A program made the translations under genes and the position numbers. Of a stretch of DNA of 64,000 nucleotides, positions 8,024 to 17,692 are shown one piece after another. Under the pieces are notes generated by a model. That model was not told where the DNA came from. It ran no database searches and saw only the letters and a program-made list of their open reading frames with translations. This DNA is from Zobellia barbeyronii (GTDB lineage: Bacteria > Bacteroidota > Bacteroidia > Flavobacteriales > Flavobacteriaceae): the NCBI RefSeq assembly GCF_018603515.1, contig NZ_JACATN010000004.1, positions 558,001 through 622,000 of the forward strand, given 5' to 3'. Within the stretch, counting starts at the first letter, position 1, and every line of letters begins with the position of its first letter.

Positions 8024-9661
8024 TTACTTCATTAAGTTTATCTCCGCAATGCTTTTAATTCTATTGCGCTCTAAGAAGGCATCAATAGTTTCAAAATGTT
8101 CAATTACCCTCTGGTTCTTAAACTCAAATACCTTTTCAGATAGTCCTTGTAGAAAATCACGATCGTGAGACACCAAAATTAAAGTCCCATCATAGGTTGA
8201 TAATGCTTCCTTTAAAACATCTTTTGATTTTAAATCCAAATGATTGGTAGGCTCATCTAATATTAAAAGATTCACTGGTTCTAATAACAACTTAACCATA
8301 GCTAGTCTAGTTTTTTCTCCACCAGAAAGCATACTTACTTTTTTATCGATATCATCACCACTAAACATGAACCTGCCTAAAATGTTCTTTATCTGGTTAC
8401 GGATATCACCAAAAGCAACCTCATCTACAGTTTGAAAAATGGTCAATTCCGGGTCTAATAAAGAAGCTTGGTTTTGAGCAAAATATCCAACTTTAACATT
8501 ATGCCCTAATTGACAGGTACCTTCTACAGGAATCTCACCCAAGATAGCTTTGATCATTGTTGATTTACCTTCTCCATTTCTACCAACAAAAGAAACTTTT
8601 TCTCCTCTAGCGATAGACATATTGGCGTCCTTGAAAACAATATGATTTTCATAGGATTTAGAAACAGCTTCAACGGTTACGGGGTAATCTCCAGAACGCG
8701 GTGAAGGTGGAAAACTCAATCTCAAGGATGACGTATCTACTTCATCAATTTCAATAATCTTCAATTTCTCCAGCATTCGCTCACGCGACGTAACCTGATT
8801 GGTTTTTGAATACGTGCCTTTAAATCGTTCAATAAAGGCCATATTATCAGCTATATATTTCTGTTGTTCTTGATAAGCTTTAATTTGATGAGACCTACGA
8901 TCTTCCCGTAATTGTAGGTAATGGGAGTAGTTGGCTTTATAATCATAAATCCTACCCATTGTTACCTCTATAGTACGATTGGTAATATTATCGATAAAGG
9001 CTCTATCATGAGAAATTACCATAACCGCATCTGCTTTGTTCAATAAAAAATCTTCTAACCAAATAACCGATTCAATATCAATATGGTTAGTAGGTTCATC
9101 TAGCAAAATAAGGTCTGGCTTTTGCAACAGGATTTTAGCCAATTCTATACGCATTCGCCAACCACCACTAAATTCATTTGTTTGTCTTGTAAAATCTTCT
9201 TGCCTAAAACCCAATCCTTTTAAAGCCTTTTCTACTTCAGAATCATAGTTAATATCTTCTAAGGCATAATATTTTTCACCTAAATCAGAAACCTTTTCTA
9301 TGATAGACATGTATGCATCACTCTCATAATCGGTTCTGGTTTCCAGTTCTTTATTGAGTCTTTCCATTTCATCACGCATGGTAAAAACGTGCTTAAAAGC
9401 TTTAGCCGCTTCCTCAAAAACGGTGCAATCATCTTCAGTTAATAAGTGCTGTGGAAGATATGCAATAACGGCATCTTTTGGGACGCGAACATTACCACGT
9501 GTACCTTTTTGCTCTCCAGCTATAATTTTCATCATTGTAGATTTCCCAGCTCCATTCTTACCCATAAGGGCAATCTTATCGGTAGGGTTAATTACAAAAG
9601 AAACATCACTGAACAAGGTAGTACCACTAAATTCTACCGCTAAATTATCTACTGAAATCAT
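8024..9661 (-). CDS. ABC-F family ATP-binding protein
   Basis: A 545-aa soluble protein with two ABC ATPase domains and no membrane segments, hence a ribosome-associated ABC-F factor rather than a transporter. Domain 1 has GKNGAGKST (Walker A, about 35), FSGGWRMRIELAKILLQKPDLILLDEP (signature plus Walker B). The linker is helical and charged (about 240-315). Domain 2 has GRNGEGKST, LSGGEKTRLAMVKLLL and LLILDEPTNHLD. The overall length is close to the YbiT/EttA group. Members tune translation or protect ribosomes; which applies here cannot be told. It converges with the FAH gene; no terminator was seen between them. Confidence 0.9.
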   Translation of the reverse strand: MISVDNLAVEFSGTTLFSDVSFVINPTDKIALMGKNGAGKSTMMKIIAGEQKGTRGNVRVPKDAVIAYLPQHLLTEDDCTVFEEAAKAFKHVFTMRDEMERLNKELETRTDYESDAYMSIIEKVSDLGEKYYALEDINYDSEVEKALKGLGFRQEDFTRQTNEFSGGWRMRIELAKILLQKPDLILLDEPTNHIDIESVIWLEDFLLNKADAVMVISHDRAFIDNITNRTIEVTMGRIYDYKANYSHYLQLREDRRSHQIKAYQEQQKYIADNMAFIERFKGTYSKTNQVTSRERMLEKLKIIEIDEVDTSSLRLSFPPSPRSGDYPVTVEAVSKSYENHIVFKDANMSIARGEKVSFVGRNGEGKSTMIKAILGEIPVEGTCQLGHNVKVGYFAQNQASLLDPELTIFQTVDEVAFGDIRNQIKNILGRFMFSGDDIDKKVSMLSGGEKTRLAMVKLLLEPVNLLILDEPTNHLDLKSKDVLKEALSTYDGTLILVSHDRDFLQGLSEKVFEFKNQRVIEHFETIDAFLERNRIKSIAEINLMK

Positions 9662-9702
9662 GTTGCTGAATTTAAAAATGCAAAACTAGCAATAAGAAAT
9701 GG

Positions 9703-11322
9703 TTAGTTTCCTTTTACCAGTTCAAAAAGTTCTTTATCCAACTGTGGTTTTACAACACTGGTAGTATTAAAATGCATTGTAGCTGTATTAGTAGTATTGT
9801 AGGCTGGCCAATCAGGTAGTCCAGAATGATTGGGATTTCCGTTTTTGGCAAAATTTATCCAAGCTTGACTCATTTTACCCGCTAAGACATGGGCTTCTTG
9901 TCCACCACCTGTCATCTGATTTGCAAGAATAATGTTGTCAAATACAAACGGAAGTTCCATACAATGTAATGCTTTATATTTCCCATCAAAAACGGGAGAC
10001 TGCCATGTGAAGAGGTACATAAATACGGGCGCACCATCTTTTAAGCTGGATTTAGAATTAGCCTCAGCCACAGCTCCCGGCCTGAACATGGTATCTACAT
10101 CCAGCAAATCTTTAGCCGCTGTATCTTCTGGATATGCTTTTTTAACCGCTTTAATATAATCCTCAGCCTTTTCCTTGTACGTCTCCTTAATATGATTGAT
10201 TATAGTTTCATCGGAAGCTCCTACGAAACGCATATTGGCAAAAGGTGCAAATTCATTTTTAGCAGTTCCGATTAATAAGGGAATATCTTTTGAAAGTGCC
10301 AACGCCTCTGAAGAATTTACCTGATATGGTAAAACAATGCCGTCTTTACTTGGGGCCCAATTCAACCCAAAACCAATAATAGTTTTTCCTTCCGCTTTCA
10401 TTTTCCCTTCCACTACTTTTAAAGCCTTACTACTAGCGTCTGCCAAGGTCTGAAAAGGAATGTTTTGAATACTATCTATAGTTGCAGCATTCAACCCTAA
10501 AATAGAAATAGTCTCTTTAGCTATATTCTGAGTAACCTCTTTCTCTAATAACGCTGTTCTAAAGGAACCACTTTGATTGACTGCTTTATGAAACAAACCA
10601 TTAGCTTTAGGCATTGCCATGAGGGTATTTACCTTTGCGCCGCCTCCAGATTGTCCAAAAATGGTTACATTATTTGGGTCACCCCCAAAGTTTGAAATAT
10701 TATCCCGTACCCATTCCAACGCAATAACCATATCAGAAATACTATTATTAGCCGAATGCTTGTATTTTTCGCCGTAGGCGGATAAATCTAAAAAGCCTAA
10801 AACATTCAACCTGTGATTAATAGACACCACAACAACATCACCCTTTTTACTCAAATTAGCGCCATCATAAGAAGGTAACTCATGGCTAGACCCGGCAGTA
10901 AACCCACCGCCGTGAATCCAAAACAGGACCGGTCTCTTTTTGCCGTCATCAATACCAGGTGTCCAAACATTTAAATTCAAACAATCTTCATTGGTATAGC
11001 TCCAGTCATGATCAAAAACAAATTCAGCTTCATCCTGTACCGATGTTGTTGGTGTCAACAATGGCGCCACAGGACCGTACATGGTTGAACTTCTTACACC
11101 TTCCCAAGATTCTGGTTTTTGGGCGACTTCAAATCGTTTTGCCTGAGCATAGGGTATTCCCTTATAAGTAAAAACCCCTTTTTCTATATATCCACGGACT
11201 TTTCCTGAATTGGTATTTGTTACGGCCATATTTTCCCCTGTCCGTATTTCTGACTGAGCACTCAGTAAGTTTGTGAAAAGGATAATTCCAAAAGAGACCA
11301 AAGTGATGCTAATTTTTTTCAT
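9703..11322 (-). CDS. Secreted type B carboxylesterase
   Basis: A 539-aa alpha/beta-hydrolase with a Sec signal peptide (1-22). Family landmarks are EDCLNLNVW (112-120), oxyanion-hole HGGG (137-140), nucleophile elbow GQSGG with S225, and an ALHCMELPFVF segment near 445 carrying the likely catalytic His. It hydrolyses carboxylic esters in the periplasm or outside the cell; the natural substrate (plant/algal ester, xenobiotic) is unknown. It lies 41 nt upstream of the ABC-F gene on the same strand, with no functional link apparent. Confidence 0.92.
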   Translation of the reverse strand: MKKISITLVSFGIILFTNLLSAQSEIRTGENMAVTNTNSGKVRGYIEKGVFTYKGIPYAQAKRFEVAQKPESWEGVRSSTMYGPVAPLLTPTTSVQDEAEFVFDHDWSYTNEDCLNLNVWTPGIDDGKKRPVLFWIHGGGFTAGSSHELPSYDGANLSKKGDVVVVSINHRLNVLGFLDLSAYGEKYKHSANNSISDMVIALEWVRDNISNFGGDPNNVTIFGQSGGGAKVNTLMAMPKANGLFHKAVNQSGSFRTALLEKEVTQNIAKETISILGLNAATIDSIQNIPFQTLADASSKALKVVEGKMKAEGKTIIGFGLNWAPSKDGIVLPYQVNSSEALALSKDIPLLIGTAKNEFAPFANMRFVGASDETIINHIKETYKEKAEDYIKAVKKAYPEDTAAKDLLDVDTMFRPGAVAEANSKSSLKDGAPVFMYLFTWQSPVFDGKYKALHCMELPFVFDNIILANQMTGGGQEAHVLAGKMSQAWINFAKNGNPNHSGLPDWPAYNTTNTATMHFNTTSVVKPQLDKELFELVKGN

Positions 11323-11725
11323 TTTGCTGAGTGTATGTTGAGTTGCTATTCTTGTGCTCCGTAATTATAAATTCCAATTATGTCCAATGTAAGGAAAAAA
11401 CAAATTTCCTCTTCAATGCGCCTCCTCATTTTGAGTATAGAACCTATATTTTTCTATTCAAATTTCAATGCTTTTCCAGATAAAAAAGAACAAGCGAAAA
11501 AGGTAACAATAAACCTCATTAATTAGCTGAATTTATACGATTCAAAATTGATAAACGACCAAATTTCCATCTGATTTTTAATAAAAATAATGTTAAATTA
11601 TTAAAAAGGACTTAACTTGTAAATTATGGCAAATGAACTTTAAAATAGCTGTATTTACCCTTATATTAAACGCTTTGCGGCAATTTCAATGACAAAAATC
11701 ATATTATTAATAAACAATTAAAGTT
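11323..11725. other. Intergenic region upstream of pta, no gene seen
   Basis: A 403-nt AT-rich gap between the divergent carboxylesterase and pta genes. No ORF with coding character was seen. Promoters for both genes must lie here, but I see no clear TAnnTTTG element; only AT-rich runs around 11575-11610. Confidence 0.5.
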
Positions 11726-13813
11726 ATGACAAAAGCACTTTATGTTGCTGCTTTAGAATCTCATAGTGGTAAGTCAATAGTTGTACTTGGTTTGATGCAA
11801 CTTTTACTTGGAAAAATGGCAAAAGTTGGCTATTTCAGACCTGTAATTAGTGATGTTCAAGAAGGCGAAATTGACAACCATATAAACACGGTACTTTCTC
11901 ATTTTGATTTGGATATTCCGGTAGAAGATGCTTACGCTCTTACCCAAAGTCAGATGGTTGAAATGTTCAACGATGGGAGAAAAGGAGACATTCTTGACTC
12001 TATTATATCTAAGTACAAAGAACTTGAGCAACGGTTTGATTTTATCCTTGTAGAAGGAAGTGATTTCTCTAGTGATGGAAGCGTAATTGAATTTGATTTA
12101 AACATAGACATTGCCAAAAATCTTGGTATCCCCGTTATTCTAATAGATAATGCCAAAGGCAATAGCCTAGAGGAATTTTGCGGTAACCTTGGTTCTGCCG
12201 TTAACACTTATATCAAAAAAGATATTGAACTCATTGGCGTGGTAGCAAATAAGCTCCGACCAGAGAATATAGACATTGTAAACAAGAGGCTGAATCTTGA
12301 ACTTAAAGATAAAACAGTTGTATTTGCAGTTCCTAGAGTTTCAAATCTATCTCACCCAACCATTCGTGAAATTTTGAAAGCTCTTAATGGAGAGGTTTTA
12401 TTTGGCGCAGAAAGCTTAAATAACCAAACCGGAAGTTTTGGTGTGGGCGCTATGCAATTACACAATTACCTAAATCACTTGCATGAGAATAGCCTGGTCA
12501 TTACCCCAGGAGACCGCTCAGACATTATATTAGGTGCTTTGCACGCCAACCTTTCTGACAACTACCCAACTATTTCAGGGATTGTATTGACCGGAGGAAT
12601 TATTCCTGAACCCTCCATTTTAAAGCTATTGGAAGGTTTTGAAACCCATGTACCTATAATTTCTGTAAAACAAGGCACGTTTGACACTACCAATGCCGTA
12701 GGTAATATTAAATCTAGGATTTACCCGGAAAGCAAGCAAAAAATCGCGACATCAATTTCACTTTTCAACTCTTATATTGATGGTGAATTATTATTAGAGC
12801 GATTAAAAACTTATGAACCAAAAGGGACTACGCCAAGAATGTTTCAGTATAACTTGGTACAGCGCGCCAAAACTTCTAAAAAGCACATTGTTCTTCCAGA
12901 AGGGGAAGATGCTAGAATTATTGAAGCTGCTAGCGAGTTGAGTACTTTGGGTATTGTTAAAATAACTCTTTTAGGAAATAAAGAAAAGATTGAAAAGAAG
13001 GCTATGCAGTTAGGTTTTGACCTTTCTCATCTATCTATCCTTGACCCAGGAACCGCACCAAATTTTGAAAGCTATGCCAACACTTTTTATGAATTAAGAA
13101 AGCATAAAGGTGTAAATATGGATATTGCAAGAGATTCTATGTTAGACGTTTCTTACTTTGGCACCATGATGGTATACCAAGGAGATGCAGACGGTATGGT
13201 TTCAGGAGCCGTCCACACCACCCAACATACCATACGCCCAGCATTACAGTTCGTAAAAACCAAGCCAGGTATAAAAGTAGTATCCTCGGTATTTTTTATG
13301 TGTTTAGAAAATAGAGTTTCCGTGTTTGGTGATTGCGCCATTAACCCTAATCCAACAGCAGAACAATTGGCAGAGATTGCTATCTCGTCCGCAGCGTCCG
13401 CTGAGGCTTTTGGAATTAAAGCTAAAATTGCCATGTTATCTTATTCTTCTGGTAGTTCAGGAAAAGGAGATGATGTAGACAAGGTGAGATTGGCAACTGA
13501 ACTCGTAAAAAAATCAAATCCTGAATTACAGATTGAAGGCCCGATACAATATGATGCGGCCGTAGACCCGTTAATCGGTAAAAGTAAACTCCCTAATTCT
13601 GAGGTTGCGGGACAAGCTTCCGTCTTAATATTCCCAGATTTAAATACAGGAAACAACACCTATAAAGCGGTACAAAGAGAAACCGGAGCCGTAGCAATCG
13701 GTCCAATGTTACAGGGGCTTAATAAACCCGTAAACGATTTAAGTAGAGGTTGTACGGTAGAAGATGTTTTTAATACAGTAATCGTAACTGCTATTCAAGC
13801 ACAAGAAAAATAA
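11726..13813 (+). CDS. pta: Phosphate acetyltransferase (long form)
   Basis: A 695-aa enzyme converting acetyl-CoA and phosphate to acetyl-phosphate. The long form has an N-terminal P-loop domain (ESHSGKSIVVLGLMQLL, about 11-27, dethiobiotin-synthetase-like), a middle DRTGG domain (about 215-330) and a C-terminal catalytic PTA domain from about 375 (RAKTSKKHIVLPEGEDARI, DGMVSGAVHTT, SYSSGSSGKGDD, RETGAVAIGPMLQGL). It stands 5 nt before ackA, so the two are co-transcribed as the acetate overflow/ATP-generating pathway. The start is the ATG at 11726. Confidence 0.96.
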   Translation: MTKALYVAALESHSGKSIVVLGLMQLLLGKMAKVGYFRPVISDVQEGEIDNHINTVLSHFDLDIPVEDAYALTQSQMVEMFNDGRKGDILDSIISKYKELEQRFDFILVEGSDFSSDGSVIEFDLNIDIAKNLGIPVILIDNAKGNSLEEFCGNLGSAVNTYIKKDIELIGVVANKLRPENIDIVNKRLNLELKDKTVVFAVPRVSNLSHPTIREILKALNGEVLFGAESLNNQTGSFGVGAMQLHNYLNHLHENSLVITPGDRSDIILGALHANLSDNYPTISGIVLTGGIIPEPSILKLLEGFETHVPIISVKQGTFDTTNAVGNIKSRIYPESKQKIATSISLFNSYIDGELLLERLKTYEPKGTTPRMFQYNLVQRAKTSKKHIVLPEGEDARIIEAASELSTLGIVKITLLGNKEKIEKKAMQLGFDLSHLSILDPGTAPNFESYANTFYELRKHKGVNMDIARDSMLDVSYFGTMMVYQGDADGMVSGAVHTTQHTIRPALQFVKTKPGIKVVSSVFFMCLENRVSVFGDCAINPNPTAEQLAEIAISSAASAEAFGIKAKIAMLSYSSGSSGKGDDVDKVRLATELVKKSNPELQIEGPIQYDAAVDPLIGKSKLPNSEVAGQASVLIFPDLNTGNNTYKAVQRETGAVAIGPMLQGLNKPVNDLSRGCTVEDVFNTVIVTAIQAQEK

Positions 13814-13818
13814 TAATT

Positions 13819-15003
13819 ATGCAGATTTTGATTGTCAATTCAGGGAGTTCCTCAATAAAATTTCAAGTAATTGAAATGCCTTCCGAAGAAATTATTTGTA
13901 AAGGTTTGGTGGAGCGTATCGGACTTGATAACGGTAAAGTACATTATACTGCCAAAGAAAAATCTCATGTGGAGTCATTGACCCTTGCAGACCATAAAGA
14001 AGGTTTACGGGCAATCACCAATTTATTGATGCATGATATTCATGGTATCCTGAAGCATCCAGATGAAATTGATGTTGTTGCACATCGTGTAGTGCATGGT
14101 GGGAGTAAGTTTGATCAACCCACCAAAATTGATGAAAGCGTAGTAGCAGAGATAGAAAGACTGGCTTCTATAGCTCCGCTCCATAACCCTGCTAACGCAA
14201 CCGGAATTAGAGTAGCCATAGATATGTTTAAAAATGCAGGACAGGTTGCTATTTTTGATACGGCCTATCATCAAACCATGCCTGAAAAAGCATATCGCTA
14301 TGCAATTCCTAAAAATCTTGCGGATGAAAACCGTATTCGCGTATATGGCTTTCATGGTACTAGTCACAAATATGTTTCGGAACAGGCTATTGCCTATTTA
14401 AAAAAACCAGCGAACAAAATTATAAGTATCCACCTAGGTAATGGTTGTAGTGCTACAGCTATAAAAGACGGTAAAAGTATAGACCATTCCCTTGGCTTTA
14501 GCCCTACGAACGGACTCATTATGGGTACGCGTAGTGGAGATATTGATCATTCCGTAATTTTTCATCTTATGAATAGTTTAAAAATGACTTCTGAAGAGGT
14601 CAACTATTTGTTACAGAAACAAAGCGGACTTTTAGGCCTTACTGGATATTCCGATTTACGCGAAATACAAAATGGCGCAGAAGAAGGAAATAAAGATTGT
14701 CAATTAGCATTAGCCATGACCGCCTATCGTATTAAAAAGTTTATTGGTACTTATATTGCCGTGCTTAACGGTGTAGATGCTATACTCTTTACTGGAGGTA
14801 TAGGAGAAAACTCAAATGTACTTAGAGAAATGGCCTGTAAAGACATGGAAGCATTAGGACTTCACATAGATGATCAAAAAAACAATCAAAGAAGTTCCTC
14901 TATTTTTGAGATTCAGAAAGATGAATCTGAAGTTAAAATTCTTGTTGTCCCTACTAATGAGGAATTAGAAATAGCTAGACAAACTTATGCGTTGGGGGCG
15001 TAA
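13819..15003 (+). CDS. ackA: Acetate kinase
   Basis: A 394-aa ASKHA-fold kinase that makes ATP and acetate from acetyl-phosphate. Motifs include the N-terminal VNSGSSSIKFQ phosphate loop (6-16), VVHGGSKF, FDTAYHQTMP, YGFHGTSHKYV (signature with catalytic His), GNGCSATAI and FTGGIGENS (adenosine binding). The length is normal. It is translated right after pta (5-nt gap) and closed by a terminator at 15076. Confidence 0.97.
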   Translation: MQILIVNSGSSSIKFQVIEMPSEEIICKGLVERIGLDNGKVHYTAKEKSHVESLTLADHKEGLRAITNLLMHDIHGILKHPDEIDVVAHRVVHGGSKFDQPTKIDESVVAEIERLASIAPLHNPANATGIRVAIDMFKNAGQVAIFDTAYHQTMPEKAYRYAIPKNLADENRIRVYGFHGTSHKYVSEQAIAYLKKPANKIISIHLGNGCSATAIKDGKSIDHSLGFSPTNGLIMGTRSGDIDHSVIFHLMNSLKMTSEEVNYLLQKQSGLLGLTGYSDLREIQNGAEEGNKDCQLALAMTAYRIKKFIGTYIAVLNGVDAILFTGGIGENSNVLREMACKDMEALGLHIDDQKNNQRSSSIFEIQKDESEVKILVVPTNEELEIARQTYALGA

Positions 15004-15075
15004 GCACTAACTTTTGTGGAAAACAAGGCTTGTGTTTGCACAGATTATAGAAAATATTATTTCTTTCAAAATAAC

Positions 15076-15105
15076 AAAACCCTTTCAGTGTTCTGAGAGG
15101 GTTTT
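15076..15105 (+). terminator. Rho-independent terminator of pta-ackA
   Basis: AAAACCCTTTCAG, loop TGTT and CTGAGAGGGTTTT form a 13-bp stem with one G-U pair, 72 nt after the ackA stop. Confidence 0.85.
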
Positions 15106-15171
15106 ATCGTTATACTGGTTGAGAGACTTCTCATCTCCCCTTATTAGTTCTAATATTTAAAAACACTCCAT

Positions 15172-15203
15172 AAAAAAAAGCCTCTCAGTTTCCTGAAAGG
15201 CTT
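15172..15203 (-). terminator. Terminator downstream of tRNA-Leu
   Basis: On the minus strand AAGCCTTTCAG, loop GAAA and CTGAGAGGCTT are followed by a run of eight T. It begins 8 nt after the tRNA 3' end. Its core resembles the ackA terminator in inverted orientation. Confidence 0.85.
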
Positions 15204-15210
15204 CTCGTTG

Positions 15211-15292
15211 TACAGGCGGAGAGACTCGAACTCTCACACCTTGCGGCACTAGATCCTAAGTCTAGCGTGTCTACCAATTCCACCACGCCTGC
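15211..15292 (-). tRNA. tRNA-Leu (anticodon UAG)
   Basis: An 82-nt gene read on the minus strand. The acceptor arm GCAGGCG pairs with CGCCTGT (terminal G-U), with discriminator A. The D-arm region is GTGGAATTGGTAGACACGC, the anticodon arm CTAGA-CTTAGGA-TCTAG has anticodon TAG, a long class II variable arm (TGCCGCAAGGTG) follows, and the T-arm GAGAGTTCGAGTCTCTC is intact. CCA is not encoded. The D-loop and long variable arm identify leucine. Confidence 0.97.
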
Positions 15293-15406
15293 ATTTCCAA
15301 TATCAAATTGGGATGCAAATATAATGCAAATTTTCAATTCTCTAAACTTTCCGTCATTTAAAAACGTTCTTTTTTGTATTTTTAAAATACACCCTAAATT
15401 TGCTCC

Positions 15407-16795
15407 ATGCAAAACGTACAAGATTACATTTCAAAAAACAAAGAAAGGTTCTTAGATGAACTCATACAATTATTGCGTATTCCTTCTGTAAGTGCCGACT
15501 CCGCCTTCTCTCAAGACGTAATCGACACCTCAGAAGCAGTAAAGACTGCGCTAGAAAATGCAGGTTGCGACACGGTCGAAATTTGCGAGACAGAAGGTTA
15601 CCCAATTGTCTACGGCGAAAAAATAATTGATCCTGCCCTACCTACAGTTCTGGTATATGGTCATTATGACGTTCAACCGGCTGATCCAATAGACCTTTGG
15701 AACTCGCCTCCGTTCGAGCCTGTTATCAAAAAAACAGATACACATCCTGAAGGTGCCATATTTGCACGCGGTGCTTGTGATGACAAAGGCCAGATGTATA
15801 TGCACGTAAAGGCATTGGAATTCATGGTGAAAACCGACCAATTGCCTTGTAACGTAAAGTTCATGATTGAAGGCGAAGAGGAAGTTGGCAGTAACAACCT
15901 AGCCGTTTTTGTTGCCAATAACCACGAAAAACTAGCTAATGATATCATTCTAATTTCTGATACCGGTATGATTGCGAACGATGTTCCTTCAATAACTACC
16001 GGCTTAAGAGGCCTTAGCTATGTAGAGGTAGAGGTTACTGGTCCAAATAGGGATTTACACTCCGGACTTTATGGTGGTGCCGTAGCGAATCCTATAAACG
16101 CTTTAACCAAAATGATTGCTTCGCTTCATGATGAAAACAATCATATTACCATTCCTGGTTTTTATGACAAAGTAGAAGACCTCTCTAAAGATGAACGCGC
16201 AGAAATGGCAAAAGCACCCTTTAGCCTAGACGCATATCAAAAAGCACTGAACATTACATCCGTAGATGGTGAAAATGGATATAGTACCAATGAACGTAAT
16301 AGCATACGCCCTACGCTAGATGTAAACGGAATTTGGGGCGGTTACATAGGCGAAGGCGCAAAAACCGTAATAGCCAGTAAGGCCTATGCAAAAATATCTA
16401 TGCGTTTGGTTCCTAACCAAGATTGGCAAGACATCACCCAATTGTTCAAAACTCATTTTGAAAGTATAGCACCTAAAGGAGTTACCGTAAAAGTAACACC
16501 TCATCATGGCGGACAAGGGTATGTTACACCTATTGACACCATTGGTTACAAAGCTGCTTCCAAAGCATACGAAACTACTTTTGGTAAAAAACCTATTCCA
16601 CAACGTAGTGGCGGTAGTATTCCTATTGTAGCATTATTCGAAAAAGAATTGAACAGTAAGACTATTCTAATGGGCTTTGGCTTAGATAGCGATGCTATTC
16701 ACTCACCAAATGAGCATTTTGGAGTTTGGAACTACTTAAAAGGTATTGAGACCATACCTTATTTCTATCAACACTTTACAGAAATGAGCAAGTAA
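15407..16795 (+). CDS. M20 family dipeptidase/metallopeptidase
   Basis: A 462-aa cytosolic zinc exopeptidase of the ArgE/DapE/CPG2 group. Ligand regions are GHYDVQPAD (H86, D88), GACDDKGQ (D125 bridging), and EGEEEVGS with the catalytic Glu and the next zinc ligand near 157-158. The lid domain occupies roughly 195-350, and SPNEHFGV supplies the last His near the end. It resembles carnosinase-like dipeptidases. The ATG at 15407 follows an upstream divergent tRNA and is the family start. Confidence 0.92.
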   Translation: MQNVQDYISKNKERFLDELIQLLRIPSVSADSAFSQDVIDTSEAVKTALENAGCDTVEICETEGYPIVYGEKIIDPALPTVLVYGHYDVQPADPIDLWNSPPFEPVIKKTDTHPEGAIFARGACDDKGQMYMHVKALEFMVKTDQLPCNVKFMIEGEEEVGSNNLAVFVANNHEKLANDIILISDTGMIANDVPSITTGLRGLSYVEVEVTGPNRDLHSGLYGGAVANPINALTKMIASLHDENNHITIPGFYDKVEDLSKDERAEMAKAPFSLDAYQKALNITSVDGENGYSTNERNSIRPTLDVNGIWGGYIGEGAKTVIASKAYAKISMRLVPNQDWQDITQLFKTHFESIAPKGVTVKVTPHHGGQGYVTPIDTIGYKAASKAYETTFGKKPIPQRSGGSIPIVALFEKELNSKTILMGFGLDSDAIHSPNEHFGVWNYLKGIETIPYFYQHFTEMSK

Positions 16796-16798
16796 AAT

Positions 16799-16834
16799 AA
16801 AAAGGGGAATCAACTAAAACTGATTCCCCTTTTT
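16799..16834. terminator. Bidirectional terminator between M20 peptidase and PhnA-domain gene
   Basis: AAAAAGGGGAATCA, an 8-nt loop and TGATTCCCCTTTTT form a perfect 14-bp stem, 4 nt after the peptidase stop and 3 nt after the stop of the convergent gene. Confidence 0.9.
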
Positions 16835-16836
16835 AT

Positions 16837-17415
16837 TTATATTTTTTTAACGTACTTGGTAATTATAACCGTCATAGTTGGTCCTACTTTACCTTCTATA
16901 TATTCTGCATTCTCACGGTCTAAAGAAATTCTACGTACCGCAGTACCTTGCTTGGCAACTTGGCTAGACCCTTTAATTTTTAAGTCTTTTACTAAAACAA
17001 CGCTATCTCCGTTTTCTAGAATTACGCCATTTACATCTCTATGAATAATCTTATCAGCCTCTGCTAAACCTTCTCCTGTTGCTTTTGCCCAGTCCAAAAC
17101 TTCTGGCTCTAAATACATCATTTCTAAAAGATCCTTAGGCCAACCTTCAGACTTTAATCTAGATAACATTCTCCAAGCTACAACTTTCACAGAGTCATAC
17201 TCGCTCCACATGCTATCATTAAGACATCGCCAATGATTGGCATCCATTTGTTCCGGATCCTCAATTTGAGTACGACAAGTTTCACATGCTAAAATACTTG
17301 AATCTACTCCACTTATAGAAACTGGTTCCACTTCAAAAATTTCTAAGTTATTGGTTCCTGTACAAAGTTCGCATGTGGAGCCACTACGTACTTCCAAATC
17401 AGCTAATACACTCAT
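16837..17415 (-). CDS. PhnA-domain zinc-ribbon protein
   Basis: A cytoplasmic protein of 192 aa when started at the ATG at 17415. An upstream ATG at 17436 in the same frame gives 7 extra residues (MFLKQPI) that do not fit the family. N-terminal cysteine pairs CELC and CETC form a zinc ribbon. The C-terminal part (VNGVILENGDSVVLVKDLKIKGSS) is the PhnA/YjdM SH3-like domain. Despite the name, the family is not shown to act in phosphonate breakdown. The function is unknown, and neighbours give no hint. Confidence 0.85.
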   Translation of the reverse strand: MSVLADLEVRSGSTCELCTGTNNLEIFEVEPVSISGVDSSILACETCRTQIEDPEQMDANHWRCLNDSMWSEYDSVKVVAWRMLSRLKSEGWPKDLLEMMYLEPEVLDWAKATGEGLAEADKIIHRDVNGVILENGDSVVLVKDLKIKGSSQVAKQGTAVRRISLDRENAEYIEGKVGPTMTVIITKYVKKI

Positions 17416-17692
17416 TATTGGTTGTTTTAAAAACAAATTTACATCTTTTTGATGGGGTGGTCAGGCTTTTCCAAAAGAAACAGGATTGAGCTATACGATA
17501 CATGTACGCTTTGCAAGAAAACAAACATTCACTTTTCGCTGCTATCCCTAACGCATCAAGAGGTAATCTGTTCTAGAAATAGTGTTAAACCATAAACTAG
17601 AGGCTAACATTCTGTAACAAAAAAAGTTAACTTACGTCATATTCATCATCAATCAGCCCAGTAATGGGTATCATCAAAAAAAATCGGACATC

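Noticed and set aside
15185-15421. 78-aa minus-strand ORF containing AGVVELVDTLDLGSSAARCE
   Set aside because: It is the translation of the tRNA-Leu gene; this peptide is a well-known artefact of tRNA-Leu.
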